A model generated the notes under the pieces. The model was given only the letters and a program-made list of their open reading frames with translations. It did not search any database and was not told the DNA's origin. From assembly GCA_026984935.1 (NCBI GenBank), contig JALSRD010000072.1:1-48272 (forward strand): 48,272 bases of DNA, read 5' to 3'. The stretch's first letter is position 1. Every line of letters starts with the position of its first letter. The translations under genes were made by a program, and so were the position numbers. Origin of the DNA: Desulfobacterales bacterium. Its GTDB lineage: Bacteria > Desulfobacterota > Desulfobacteria > Desulfobacterales > JALSRD01. Shown here in pieces: positions 17,970 to 26,800 of the stretch.

Positions 17970-19259
17970 TCAGGATATCCGGTAAACATGTCCTTTTCTG
18001 ACAAGTGGCAGGGGGGGATTGTTTTTGGCAGCGGTGTGATAGACCAGCATTTTCCCCTGGATGGCATCTTGGATTTTGGCCACTTCTTTCCAGTAGCTGT
18101 GCACGCCGTGCGGGTGCTCAAAATCGACTTCATGAAAAACAAGATCACAGTCGCAAAACCAGGATTCGTATAGTTCGGGCCTTTTAAGAAATCGATTGAT
18201 GCCCGTATCGAATTTCGTGTCACCCGAAAAACCCCATTTTCTGCCACCGGCTTCAAATTTCAGCCCGAGTGTGCCATAGGGCAGGAAGTGATGATTCCAA
18301 CGGGCCTCGATCATCACGCCGTCGAGGCTGATGGGCTTTCCCGGGACAATTGCATTGAAATCGACGTGGTTTTTCATATCCGGGAACAAGCGGCTGTATT
18401 GCTCGCACAGGACTCGGTAGATACTGGGGGCACTGATCAGCCTTAATTTTTTTCTGTGATCGATGCACCGCTTCAAACAGGCTGAAAACCCGGCAATATG
18501 ATCCTCGTGGTTGTGGGATATCAAAATGTCGGTCACATCATCCCAGTGTACACCGATGCAGGCGAGCGCGTGTGCGGGTTGAGCACATGGGTCGATCCAT
18601 AAGGCCTTACGGCCAAAGCGTAATAGAAAACTTGACGTGGTTCCGACAAAACCATTCCCATTGCCGACAGCTGTGATTTCCAAATGATCGCGGTGCCGCC
18701 CATCCCGCTGAATCCGGCTTAGGACCTCGTTGATGATTGTATCCGTTTTGGTCGCAGGGCTGAACGCCAGACCGTCGTAAAGGGCACGGCCATGGTCGTA
18801 AACGGCCAGGTTTCCCGAAGTGAACCGAATTTCCAGATCATGGTCTCTGTAAACCCCGCACGTTCCTTTTTTGAGAACCCATTGTTTCAGCCATGGCTTG
18901 CGGACAATACGGATGCGCTTTTCGTCAAAATAGTAGGAGAAAATGGCGTCAAGATTGTGGTGCATTGTTTCCACATTCTGAAAAGACCCGATGTACTTTT
19001 TGGGGCGACTCCCATACACTTGAGCCCGCCACAATACGAATTCTTCACCTGTATAGTTGTCCCCGGCTTGGTTGACAGACCATTCAGGCAGCACAACGGC
19101 GTCCTCAAGCAGGTTGAGGCGATAGGTCAGTTTTGAAATGTCCGGCATGCTTCCGACCCGCAAAAGCCCCCGCGACGTTTTGACAAAGTCTGTGTACAAA
19201 GCACCATACTCGAGTCGCGTAACATTCGCGTCCAATGCCGTCAGTTCAGGTGGATGCAC
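17970..19259 (-). CDS. MBL-fold metallohydrolase with a ~190-residue N-terminal extension
   Basis: A 429-residue protein. Residues ~190-425 are a metallo-beta-lactamase fold: the metal motif is H249-N-H-E-D-H254, later ligand positions are in FSGDTKFD and FHEVDFEHPHGVHSY, and YHTAAK near the end supplies the last histidine. Residues 1-190 are not recognised. No signal peptide is seen, so the enzyme is probably cytoplasmic. It starts at GTG 19259 with AAGGAG at good spacing. It diverges from the LacI-type regulator and shares operator-like sites with it, so it probably acts on what the ABC importer brings in, perhaps as a phosphodiesterase or lactonase. That role is inference; the substrate is unknown. 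Confidence 0.85.
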   Translation of the reverse strand: MHPPELTALDANVTRLEYGALYTDFVKTSRGLLRVGSMPDISKLTYRLNLLEDAVVLPEWSVNQAGDNYTGEEFVLWRAQVYGSRPKKYIGSFQNVETMHHNLDAIFSYYFDEKRIRIVRKPWLKQWVLKKGTCGVYRDHDLEIRFTSGNLAVYDHGRALYDGLAFSPATKTDTIINEVLSRIQRDGRHRDHLEITAVGNGNGFVGTTSSFLLRFGRKALWIDPCAQPAHALACIGVHWDDVTDILISHNHEDHIAGFSACLKRCIDHRKKLRLISAPSIYRVLCEQYSRLFPDMKNHVDFNAIVPGKPISLDGVMIEARWNHHFLPYGTLGLKFEAGGRKWGFSGDTKFDTGINRFLKRPELYESWFCDCDLVFHEVDFEHPHGVHSYWKEVAKIQDAIQGKMLVYHTAAKNNPPLPLVRKGHVYRIS

Positions 19260-19280
19260 AATAACGCTCTCCTTGTCTAG

Positions 19281-19322
19281 TGTAAACGTTTCCAGCGTAG
19301 GGAACCTGGTTCAGCATGTCAA
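19281..19322 (-). promoter_or_regulatory. MBL gene promoter with LacI-type operator
   Basis: On the minus strand, TTGACA (19317-19322), 17 bases and TACGCT (19294-19299) form a promoter. The operator-like palindrome, TGTAAACGTTTCCA on the plus strand (19281-19294), touches the -10 and covers the expected start site. It has one mismatch from TGTAAACGTTTACA, which is the usual form of LacI-family operators with a central CG. This geometry fits repression. Confidence 0.68.
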
Positions 19323-19363
19323 GGTTAAGTTGAGCAAACGGTGGGTGGAAAAATGCTTTAACT

Positions 19364-19388
19364 TACTATTTTGATATAAAAAATAGTA
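19364..19388. repeat. AT-rich perfect inverted repeat in the divergent intergenic region
   Basis: TACTATTTT and AAAATAGTA form a perfect 9-bp inverted repeat around GATATAA, between the two divergent promoters. It could be a second protein site or an A/T-rich structural element; no T-run placement supports a terminator. Confidence 0.6.
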
Positions 19389-19439
19389 TCGTGCAATAGG
19401 CTAAAAGAGGGGGCTGAACGTAGAATCGGGCCGAACCAT

Positions 19440-19485
19440 TTGACATTATGCAGATAGTTGGGTAATCAGAATGTAAACAGTTACA
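19440..19485 (+). promoter_or_regulatory. Promoter and operator of the lacI-type gene
   Basis: TTGACA (19440-19445), 17 bases and a weak TAATCA -10 are followed by the palindrome TGTAAACAGTTACA (19472-19485), whose TGTAA/TTACA arms are perfect. It covers the expected start site, as at the MBL promoter, so autorepression is likely. Confidence 0.6.
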
Positions 19486-19504
19486 TCAAGCATTGATGGG
19501 TATC

Positions 19505-20518
19505 ATGAGCACGATCCGCGATGTTGCCAGAATTGCCGAGGTCTCCACCGCTACGGTTTCCAGGGTCATTAATTCACCGGAAAAAGTGAGTCGCGAGACC
19601 CGTGAAAATGTTTACCAGGCGATGCGGCTGTGCCATTATACCTACAATGCCTTGGCGCGTGGGTTTGCCACCCGGCGTTCCCATAGCATAGGTCTTATCA
19701 TCCCCACAATCACCAACCCGATTTTTGCAGAATCCACCCGCGGCATCCAGGATGTTGCCGATGAATATGGATACCATGTGATCATTGGGAATTCCGATTA
19801 TCAATACAAGCAGGAAGAAAGGCTGGTAGCGGTCCTCCGGGAAAGGCAGGTGGAAGGCTTTATGATTACAACGACCGATCTGCGGGGTAAAGTGATATCT
19901 TCCCTGTTGCACGAACGCTTTCCCCTTGTGCTGCTCTACAGCACGGTACGCAAAGGAGGCATCTCAGCGGTTGGCGTGGACAACTTCAAAGGTGGTTTCC
20001 GGGCCACCGAACACCTGGTTAGCCGGGGACACCGACGCATCGGCATGCTGGCCGGCAAGTTCAGTTTTTCAGACAGAAGTTATCACCGTTGGTATGGATA
20101 CCGAAATTGTTTGAAAAAATACGGTATTTCCTATGACCCCCAACTGGTGGTGCAGTCTGATTACAGCTTGGCGAGCGGCAGGAATGGCGCTGTGCGGTTG
20201 ATGAATCTCAACAACCCCCCCACCGCCATTTTCTGCGCGAACGACTACATTGCGCTGGGCGCCATGGAGGGGGCCCGGCAGATGGGTCTATCGCTTCCTG
20301 ATGACCTTTCCATTGTTGGATTCGATGGCATTAAAATCGGCTCTTTCATAACACCGAACCTGACAACGATATTGCAGCCGGCGTATGAGATGGGCAAAGT
20401 GGGCACTCAGGTTCTACTCAACCAGATTCAGCAAAAGATCAAGAAGCCAGTACATATCCTACTGGAAACACAGCTAATTGAGCGGCAATCGACGACACGG
20501 CCCAAAGCCTCGCACTGA
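19505..20518 (+). CDS. LacI-family transcriptional regulator
   Basis: A 337-residue repressor-type regulator. Residues 1-~55 form the helix-turn-helix and hinge: MSTIRDVARIAEVSTATVSR, then VINSPEKVSRETRENVYQAM. The rest is a periplasmic-binding-protein-like sensor, with IGLIIPTITNPIFAESTRGI, RGHRRIGMLAGK, PTAIFCANDYIALGAMEG and LSIVGFDGIKIGSFITPNLTT. In-frame TTG 19493 and ATG 19496 precede the chosen ATG 19505, which gives the family's normal N-terminus. It is divergent from the MBL gene and is followed by the ABC genes on its own strand. By position it should control both sides, with the imported compound or a derivative as effector. Confidence 0.94.
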   Translation: MSTIRDVARIAEVSTATVSRVINSPEKVSRETRENVYQAMRLCHYTYNALARGFATRRSHSIGLIIPTITNPIFAESTRGIQDVADEYGYHVIIGNSDYQYKQEERLVAVLRERQVEGFMITTTDLRGKVISSLLHERFPLVLLYSTVRKGGISAVGVDNFKGGFRATEHLVSRGHRRIGMLAGKFSFSDRSYHRWYGYRNCLKKYGISYDPQLVVQSDYSLASGRNGAVRLMNLNNPPTAIFCANDYIALGAMEGARQMGLSLPDDLSIVGFDGIKIGSFITPNLTTILQPAYEMGKVGTQVLLNQIQQKIKKPVHILLETQLIERQSTTRPKASH

Positions 20519-20615
20519 GAGCTGAAAAGCGGCACTTTGCCGTCGCCTAATCGTGCACTGACAAAACTGTGCCGACAATTAACGCCATCTTGATGGGGAT
20601 ACAGGAGTTGGGTTT

Positions 20616-21722
20616 ATGGCAACCGTATCTTTTGAGCATGTGACAAAACGCTTTGGCGAATACGTGGCTGTTGATGATTTTAATCTGGAAATACAGGACA
20701 GAGAATTCGTCGTCCTTGTCGGGCCTTCCGGATGCGGCAAATCCACTACCCTGCGCATGTTGGCGGGGCTTGAAAAACTTAGCGAAGGCACCATCAAAAT
20801 CGGGGGGCGGGTGGTGAATCACATTCTCCCCAAAGAGCGGGATATTGCCATGGTATTTCAGAATTATGCCCTCTATCCCCATATGACGGTATACAAGAAT
20901 ATGGCCTTTGGACTGCGGTTGCGAAAATTCAGCAAAGATGAGATCGATCTTCGTGTGCGGAACGCCGCTGAAATACTGGATATTCATGACCTGTTGAAGC
21001 GCAAGCCAAGAGAGCTGTCCGGCGGGCAGCGTCAGCGTGTGGCGGTGGGAAGAGCCATCGTGCGCAAGCCGTCCGTTTTCCTGTTTGATGAACCGCTCAG
21101 CAATCTGGATGCCAAACTCAGGGTCCAGATGCGTACGGAAATACTTAAATTATATCACCGTCTTCAAACAACCATACTCTATGTCACCCATGATCAGATT
21201 GAAGCCATGACCATGGGGAACAAGATTGTCATCATGAACGCGGGCAAGACCCTGCAGGTTGGAAGGCCCATTGATGTGTACAATTCGCCGGACAACCGGT
21301 TCGTTGCCGGATTTATCGGCAGTCCGGCCATGAATTTTCTGGAAGTCACCCTGGTTGATGAGGGCGGGAAGCTATACGTCGACGGGGAAAAATTCCGGTT
21401 CCCGATTCCAGCTGATAAGGCGCAGGGATACATGGAGTTTAAGGGGCAGCGCTGTACCTTCGGCATTCGCCCCGAACATATCTATGAACAAGCACAAAGC
21501 AAGGGCCACGATCCAACAGTTTTGGTTGAAGCGCGGGTGGAACTTATAGAATTGGTGGGCCCCTTCGCGATTCTTCAAATTGCTTTCGGTGGTCAAATTG
21601 TTGTTGTCCAGGTTGACTCCAGCACGCAGGCCGAAATCGGCAAAAAAATTGCACTGGTCTTTGACATGCAAAAAATGCATCTGTTTTCCACACAGCCGCC
21701 CTACCGGCGGCTTGGGCGATAA
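20616..21722 (+). CDS. Carbohydrate-type ABC transporter ATPase (UgpC/MsmK-like)
   Basis: A 368-residue ATP-binding subunit of a CUT1 importer. Walker A is GPSGCGKST (36-44), the signature LSGGQRQR starts at 134, and Walker B ends in FLFDEP (155-160). Residues ~240-365 form the TOBE/MalK-type regulatory domain with GIRPEHIYE. It should energise the two permeases encoded downstream. AGGAG precedes ATG 20616. It is separated from lacI by about 100 bases with no operator copy, so it may share the lacI transcript. Confidence 0.94.
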   Translation: MATVSFEHVTKRFGEYVAVDDFNLEIQDREFVVLVGPSGCGKSTTLRMLAGLEKLSEGTIKIGGRVVNHILPKERDIAMVFQNYALYPHMTVYKNMAFGLRLRKFSKDEIDLRVRNAAEILDIHDLLKRKPRELSGGQRQRVAVGRAIVRKPSVFLFDEPLSNLDAKLRVQMRTEILKLYHRLQTTILYVTHDQIEAMTMGNKIVIMNAGKTLQVGRPIDVYNSPDNRFVAGFIGSPAMNFLEVTLVDEGGKLYVDGEKFRFPIPADKAQGYMEFKGQRCTFGIRPEHIYEQAQSKGHDPTVLVEARVELIELVGPFAILQIAFGGQIVVVQVDSSTQAEIGKKIALVFDMQKMHLFSTQPPYRRLGR

Positions 21723-21769
21723 CATTTAGAAATGGAGGGGGGTGGACGTTTGAGGGCTAAATTTCAAAT

Positions 21770-21785
21770 TGTAAACCTTGTAAAC
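21770..21785 (+). promoter_or_regulatory. Doubled TGTAAAC half-site before the binding-protein gene
   Basis: TGTAAAC occurs at 21770-21776 and again at 21779-21785 in the same direction, in an AT-rich stretch about 30 bases before the start codon. The half-site equals that of the two operators near the regulator. A TTGAGG lies 16 bases before TAAACC, so an internal promoter controlled by the same regulator is possible. Confidence 0.45.
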
Positions 21786-21813
21786 AAATTTCCAAGAAAA
21801 AGGAGAAGGTGCC

Positions 21814-23106
21814 ATGAAACGAAAAATTTTTTTTAGTGTCATTTGCGCACTGACAATTGCCTTTGCGTCAAGTGCTTCGGCCAAAGTGAAGATAAAATTT
21901 TTCTATCCGGTCGGTGTCGCCGGTCCCTTGGTCAAGGTTATGAACGGCATGGTGGCCGATTTTGAAAAACAAAATCCGGACATAGACATTGAGCCTGTCT
22001 ATGCGGGGAACTACAACCAGACCATGCAGAAGGTCCAGACTGCGGTCATGGGAGGCAATCCCCCGGACGTTGCTGTCGTGGAAATTTCTGAACTTTACTC
22101 CCTTTTGCAGATGGATGCATTGATTCCCCTGGATGGCTACATCCAAAAGGAAGGCGGAAAAGCTTTCCTGAAAGACTATTTCAAGGGGTTTCTGGGAAAT
22201 GCTTACGGGCGCGACGGCAAAATGTACGGCTTTCCTTTCCAACGCAGTACCCCGATCCTGTATTGGAACAAGGATATGTTTAAAGCCGCCGCCGCCAAGC
22301 TGAAAGCCGTCGGTCTGGACCCTGACCGCCCGCCGCAGACATGGGATGAATTGGTTGCTTATGCAAAAATTCTGACCATTCGGCAGGGGAACCAGACCAA
22401 GCAATACGGCCTGATCATTCCCGGAGGTTGGGATGACTGGATTTTCGAGGCCTTTTCGCGGCAGAATGGTTCGCAGCTGATCAAATCCGATGGCCTGACG
22501 GTCACGTTTAATACCCCTGAGAATCTCGAAGCCCTCAAACTCTGGGTAAAGCTTATGCAGGAATTAAAGGTCTGCCCGGTATTGCGGCCCTGGAATATTA
22601 CGCCTGATGATTTTATCGGTGGCGTGACTGCCATGATGTACTATTCCACCGGCGGCATGGCCAAGGTACGGAAAACTGCAAAATTCAACTGGGGCGCGGC
22701 GTTCCAGCCGAAACACAAGCAGTATGGGACCCCGGTAGGCGGAGGCGACTTCCATATTTTCAAAGGGATTCCGAAGAAAAACCAGGATGCGGCATGGAGG
22801 TTCATCAAATTTATGACCAGTCCGCAGATGGCAGCCCATTGGAGCATTGAATCCGGATATGTCTCAGTCAATAAAAAAGGTTACAACCTGCCGAAGATGA
22901 AAGCTTTTCTGAAAAAATTTCCCCAGATGAAAGTGGCGCGGGATCAGTTGAAATACGCTTATCCGAAAATGATGGCGGTAAACTATCAGCTCATTCGGAA
23001 TGCCATGACAACGAATCTGGATGCGGCTCTGGAAGGGCAAAAGACGCCGGAACAGGCTCTGGCGGATGCGCAAAAACTGATGGAAAAAGCCATCAAGGGC
23101 CAATAA
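21814..23106 (+). CDS. ABC transporter extracellular solute-binding protein (family 1)
   Basis: A 430-residue periplasmic receptor for the importer. A signal peptide ends near residue 23 (SSASA). The family 1 fold is marked by VKVMNGMVADFEKQNPDIDI, TAVMGGNPPDVAVVEIS, GFPFQRSTPILYWNKDMF and DPDRPPQTWDELVAYAK, the last very like glycerol-3-phosphate or sugar receptors of the UgpB kind. Ligand cannot be fixed from sequence; a sugar or a glycerol-phosphate compound is the best guess. A strong AAGGAGAAGG precedes the ATG. A stable hairpin follows the gene, as expected where receptor output must exceed that of the permeases. Confidence 0.93.
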   Translation: MKRKIFFSVICALTIAFASSASAKVKIKFFYPVGVAGPLVKVMNGMVADFEKQNPDIDIEPVYAGNYNQTMQKVQTAVMGGNPPDVAVVEISELYSLLQMDALIPLDGYIQKEGGKAFLKDYFKGFLGNAYGRDGKMYGFPFQRSTPILYWNKDMFKAAAAKLKAVGLDPDRPPQTWDELVAYAKILTIRQGNQTKQYGLIIPGGWDDWIFEAFSRQNGSQLIKSDGLTVTFNTPENLEALKLWVKLMQELKVCPVLRPWNITPDDFIGGVTAMMYYSTGGMAKVRKTAKFNWGAAFQPKHKQYGTPVGGGDFHIFKGIPKKNQDAAWRFIKFMTSPQMAAHWSIESGYVSVNKKGYNLPKMKAFLKKFPQMKVARDQLKYAYPKMMAVNYQLIRNAMTTNLDAALEGQKTPEQALADAQKLMEKAIKGQ

Positions 23107-23120
23107 AAAAGGAGAACCGC

Positions 23121-23147
23121 GGGGCTTTTCTTCTGCGGGAAAGCCCC
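23121..23147 (+). promoter_or_regulatory. Intercistronic hairpin after the solute-binding protein gene
   Basis: GGGGCTTTTC pairs with GGAAAGCCCC (10 bp, one T-G pair) around TTCTGCG. No T-run follows, so it is more likely to protect the upstream mRNA end or weaken readthrough than to stop transcription fully. Confidence 0.65.
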
Positions 23148-23163
23148 GACGGCAGGGAATGTT

Positions 23164-24045
23164 ATGACGGAAAAACTCGAAAATTTAAAGTGTTATCTGT
23201 TTTTGTTCCCGGGGCTTATTTTTTTGTTTCTGTTTACCTACATTCCCATTTTCTGGTCAGTGTGGCTCAGTTTTAACCGTTGGAATCTGCTGTCTCCCAA
23301 ACCCAGGTTTGCCGGCCTGGAAAACTTTATCAGGTTGTGGAACGATGAAGTGTTCTGGATCGTGATGAAAAACACCTTTGCCTTTGTCACGATCAGTATC
23401 TTTCCGACCATGATTCTGGCACTGATATTTGCGATTTTAATTGACGAGCGCATGAAAGGGCGTGTTTACTATATTTACAGCCTTTTTTATCCCACCTTGA
23501 TTCCCATGGCTGCGGCCGCCATGCTCTGGGTTTACATTTACTCTCCCAACTTGGGCATATTGAACATCCTGCTGGCAAAATTCGGCCTTCCCAAACTCGG
23601 TTGGCTGGGAAGCTCCAAAACCTCGCTGTGGGCGCTGATTATCATGACCTTCTGGAAAAACCTTGGTTTTTTCATGTTGATTTACCTCTCCGGCCTGCAG
23701 AACGTCAATCGTGAGTTATATGAGGCCGCATATATAGACGGGGCCGGGTGGTGGCGCCGGCATATTCAGATTACGTTCCCCCTGATCGGGCCGACGTCGC
23801 TTTTTGTGCTGGTCGTAGCCATCATTCTGACCTTTCGTGTCTTTGATCAGATCCAGCTGATGACCGAAGGCGGCCCAGGCAACAGCTCCAATGTAATTGT
23901 TTATTATATTTTCGAAAATGGGTTTAAATTTTTTGACTGGGGCAAAGCCAACGCTTTAACAGCCATACTGGTCGTGATTATGTTGACACTTACGGTCCTT
24001 ATTTTCGGCATCTTCGGAAAACGCATCACTTATACCTCGGATTAA
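23164..24045 (+). CDS. ABC transporter permease (MalF/UgpA-like)
   Basis: A 293-residue inner-membrane subunit with six predicted hydrophobic segments. The cytoplasmic EAA loop that docks the ATPase reads EAAYIDGAGWWRRHIQITFP from residue 188. The N-terminus LFLFPGLIFLFLFTYIPIFWS is typical of the MalF/UgpA class without the long periplasmic loop. It pairs with the next permease to make the channel. It follows the receptor gene by 57 bases containing a hairpin. Confidence 0.94.
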   Translation: MTEKLENLKCYLFLFPGLIFLFLFTYIPIFWSVWLSFNRWNLLSPKPRFAGLENFIRLWNDEVFWIVMKNTFAFVTISIFPTMILALIFAILIDERMKGRVYYIYSLFYPTLIPMAAAAMLWVYIYSPNLGILNILLAKFGLPKLGWLGSSKTSLWALIIMTFWKNLGFFMLIYLSGLQNVNRELYEAAYIDGAGWWRRHIQITFPLIGPTSLFVLVVAIILTFRVFDQIQLMTEGGPGNSSNVIVYYIFENGFKFFDWGKANALTAILVVIMLTLTVLIFGIFGKRITYTSD

Positions 24046-24060
24046 CGCAGGGTCGGCAAA

Positions 24061-24888
24061 ATGGAAGAAAAAAAGTATGAAGTGGTATTGAAAGTCTTTG
24101 TCCTGCAGCTCGGCGCGATGCTGATGATCTTGCCGTTCGTGTGGCTGGTCTCGACGGCTTTGAAGAGTCCGGGCGAGGTTTTCACTTCAGGCCTTTCACT
24201 CATCCCTGAAAAATTTATGTGGTCCAATTTTACGGCCATAATGGACCAGGCCCCTTTCATGTTGTATATGCTCAATACGGTGATCGTCTGTACCGGGATT
24301 CTGGTGATCCAACTGCTGCTGGTTATACCCGCCGCCTATGCGTTTGCCCGTCTGGACTTTACAGGCAAAGACGTCATATTTCTTCTGTTTGTCATCCAGA
24401 TTATGCTTCCGCTGGAATCGATTATCATACCGAATTATCTGATTACCAAGAACCTGGGCCTTCTCAACACGCGAACAGGGTTGATCTTGCCGTTCGTTGC
24501 CAGCGGATTCGGCACGTTCATGCTTCGCCAGACCTTCAAACAGGTGCCAAAGTCGCTGGAAGATGCCGCACTTATTGACGGGGCCGGGCATCTCCGTTTC
24601 ATCTGGCACGTGCTGATTCCGCTTTCGCGCCCCACCATTGTCACCTTTTCAATGATCAGTATCGCGACGCACTGGAACGATTATTTCTGGCCGCTGATTA
24701 TAACGGATGTGGATAGGGTCAGGACGTTGACCATTGGGCTGGGAATGTTCGTCCAACAGGAAAGCGGGTCGGATTGGACGCTGTTGATGGCCGCGACGCT
24801 TTTTGTCTGCGCCCCGATTATTGCTTTTTTCCTGGCGACCCAGAAAAGCTTCATTAAAAACTTTCTGACTTCCGGTATCAAAGGCTGA
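24061..24888 (+). CDS. ABC transporter permease (MalG/UgpE-like)
   Basis: A 275-residue second permease with six hydrophobic segments. The EAA loop reads EDAALIDGAGHLRFIWHVLI from residue 167, and AAYAFARLDFTGK near residue 91 is typical of the MalG/UgpE class. It starts 15 bases after the first permease, in the same transcript. No catabolic gene follows; the operon ends here, before the SRP RNA on the other strand. Confidence 0.94.
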   Translation: MEEKKYEVVLKVFVLQLGAMLMILPFVWLVSTALKSPGEVFTSGLSLIPEKFMWSNFTAIMDQAPFMLYMLNTVIVCTGILVIQLLLVIPAAYAFARLDFTGKDVIFLLFVIQIMLPLESIIIPNYLITKNLGLLNTRTGLILPFVASGFGTFMLRQTFKQVPKSLEDAALIDGAGHLRFIWHVLIPLSRPTIVTFSMISIATHWNDYFWPLIITDVDRVRTLTIGLGMFVQQESGSDWTLLMAATLFVCAPIIAFFLATQKSFIKNFLTSGIKG

Positions 24889-24997
24889 TCGTTTTAAAGG
24901 TGCTTTGCCGCCCATGCGTCAGGAAGGGAGAGATGGTTGTGCACCCAATATCGGAACGCCGGGATTCAGCCGTCATGTGTTTGACCGGGATCGATCC

Positions 24998-25183
24998 ATG
25001 ACACAGCCGGGGTCACTTATCGCTGCTTCCTTCCGGACCTGACGAGGTTCGTGACTGTCTGTTGCATGGCGGCCGGTCAGCATGATCTGCGAAATACCGG
25101 CAGATTCCTTTAATTGGGGATTCAGCCCCGCATAAAGCGGATTTCGGGTACAGGGCACCGCTAGCTCCCCGCCTAGCACAACC
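24998..25183 (-). ncRNA. ffs: Signal recognition particle RNA (ffs)
   Basis: The minus strand contains the invariant SRP core GTCCGGAAGGAAGCAGC (25022-25038), which binds Ffh. Its 5' part, GGTTGTGCTAGGCGGGGAGC followed by GGTGCCCTGTACC, resembles the longer ~180-190-base SRP RNAs of several phyla rather than the 114-base E. coli form. The 5' end is set by the promoter; the 3' end is approximate because no clear terminator is visible. It fills most of the 396-base gap between the ABC operon and tilS. Confidence 0.9.
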
Positions 25184-25189
25184 ATGTTT

Positions 25190-25218
25190 ATCTTATACGC
25201 GAAACATGGTATTTTCAA
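25190..25218 (-). promoter_or_regulatory. Promoter of the SRP RNA gene
   Basis: On the minus strand, TTGAAA (25213-25218), 17 bases and TAAGAT (25190-25195) place transcription start at about 25183, exactly where the conserved RNA begins. Confidence 0.7.
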
Positions 25219-25284
25219 GCCCAAAATGAGCGGCAGTGGAAATGTGCGCTCTGCGCCCATCTGACCCAACCGGAAAGCGTCGCA

Positions 25285-26712
25285 ATGTCCACCCGGAGCT
25301 TTGTGCATACCGTGCGCCAGACCATCGATACATTCCGGATGTTTGCCCCCGGAAGCCGGGTGCTGGTGGCCGTTTCAGGAGGACCGGATTCGGTGGCCCT
25401 GCTGGCGGTGCTGCGGATGCTGTCGCCGGCATACGGCCTGCATCTGGAAGTGGCGCATCTGGAGCATGGCCTGCGTGGTGCCGCTTCTGAGCATGATGCC
25501 GAATTCGTGGCGCAGCTGGCGGACCGTTGGCAGATGACTTTTCACATGCGCCGTGTGAACGTGGACGTGCATGCCCGGAGAAACGGCCTTTCGCTCGAGG
25601 AAGCCGGACGGGTGTTGCGCTACGACTTTTTCCAGGCGCTGGCCCGCGAGCAACGCCTGGATAAAATCGCGCTGGGCCACCACATGGATGACAATGCCGA
25701 ACTGGTGCTGATGAATATGCTGCGCGGCAGCGGCCCGCTGGGGCTGGCGGGTATTCCGGCGGTTCGTGGAAAACGGATCGTGCGGCCGCTGATGCGTGTG
25801 AACAAAGTGCAGATCCAGGCCTTTCTGGCAGCGCGGGGTATTCCCTGGGTGGCAGACCAAACCAACCTGGTGCAGCGCCATCTCCGCAACCGGGTGCGCC
25901 AACGCCTGCTGCCGCTGATGAAATCGGCATTCAACCCGGCGGTTGTGGAAACCCTGAACCGTACTGCCGGCATTGCCCGTGATGAAAACAGCTGGATCGA
26001 AACGCAGGTGGAAGCGATTTTTGCAGACTGCCGGGTTGCCGATCCCCAGAATCAACTGGCGCTGTCGGCCGGGAAAATGTGCCGCCAGCATGTTGCGGTT
26101 CAACGCCGCCTGGTTCGGCTGGCCGTGCGCCGGGTGAAAAATGACCTCAGACGCCTGACCTTCCGACACGTGGAGGCTGTATTGCAGCTGGCGCAGGCAA
26201 AGCGCAGCGGGGCGGCGCTTTGCCTGCCCGGCGGTGTGCGTGTGGAGCGCCATGGCCGGCGACTCGTTTTCCTGCAGCGCACCGGCGGGCGCCAACAGAA
26301 CGCAAGTCCGCAGTCCCCGCGCTTTTGCCACCGCATCGAGGCGCCGGGCCGCTTCTGGATCGCCGAGCTCGGCATCGGCATCTGCCTGACGCCCGTTGGC
26401 CGGGAGGAGGTGCCGGACGGATATCGCGCTGGACAGCGGGTGGCTTTTTTTGATATGGATAAGGCAGGCTTTCCCCTGACATTGAGAAACGTTATCAGCG
26501 GTGACCGTTTCGTGCCGCTGGGCATGCGGGGCACCAAAAAGGTGCGCCGGTTTTTCATTGACCGCAAGGTGCCGGCCCACCTGAGGGAGCGCGTGCCGCT
26601 GCTGCTTGACGGCGGGCGCGTCATATGGGTGGTCGGCTGGCGCCTGGACGAGCGGTTCCGACTGGATGCCGGCAGCCGCAATATTTGCAGGGTGGAGCTG
26701 CTGCTTGCGTAA
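25285..26712 (+). CDS. tilS: tRNA(Ile)-lysidine synthase TilS
   Basis: A 475-residue enzyme that converts C34 of tRNA-Ile(CAU) to lysidine using ATP and lysine, so that the tRNA reads AUA. The N-terminal PP-loop is SGGPDS (31-36), with HLEHGLRG and GHHMDDNAE as further N-type ATPase signatures. The middle TilS domain and the C-terminal TilS_C domain (from about residue 385, with GDRFVPLGMRGTKKVRRFFIDRKVP) are complete. It is followed on the same strand by ftsH, an arrangement common in bacteria. No strong ribosome site precedes ATG 25285; the PP-loop position supports this start. Confidence 0.95.
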   Translation: MSTRSFVHTVRQTIDTFRMFAPGSRVLVAVSGGPDSVALLAVLRMLSPAYGLHLEVAHLEHGLRGAASEHDAEFVAQLADRWQMTFHMRRVNVDVHARRNGLSLEEAGRVLRYDFFQALAREQRLDKIALGHHMDDNAELVLMNMLRGSGPLGLAGIPAVRGKRIVRPLMRVNKVQIQAFLAARGIPWVADQTNLVQRHLRNRVRQRLLPLMKSAFNPAVVETLNRTAGIARDENSWIETQVEAIFADCRVADPQNQLALSAGKMCRQHVAVQRRLVRLAVRRVKNDLRRLTFRHVEAVLQLAQAKRSGAALCLPGGVRVERHGRRLVFLQRTGGRQQNASPQSPRFCHRIEAPGRFWIAELGIGICLTPVGREEVPDGYRAGQRVAFFDMDKAGFPLTLRNVISGDRFVPLGMRGTKKVRRFFIDRKVPAHLRERVPLLLDGGRVIWVVGWRLDERFRLDAGSRNICRVELLLA

Positions 26713-26800
26713 GCGTTCAGGATGCTTACTATGGGCCTGCCGGTAGGCGGCGGGCGATGGATCGCCGGCCTGGAAATCAACCCGAAAGAGGAATATTCCG

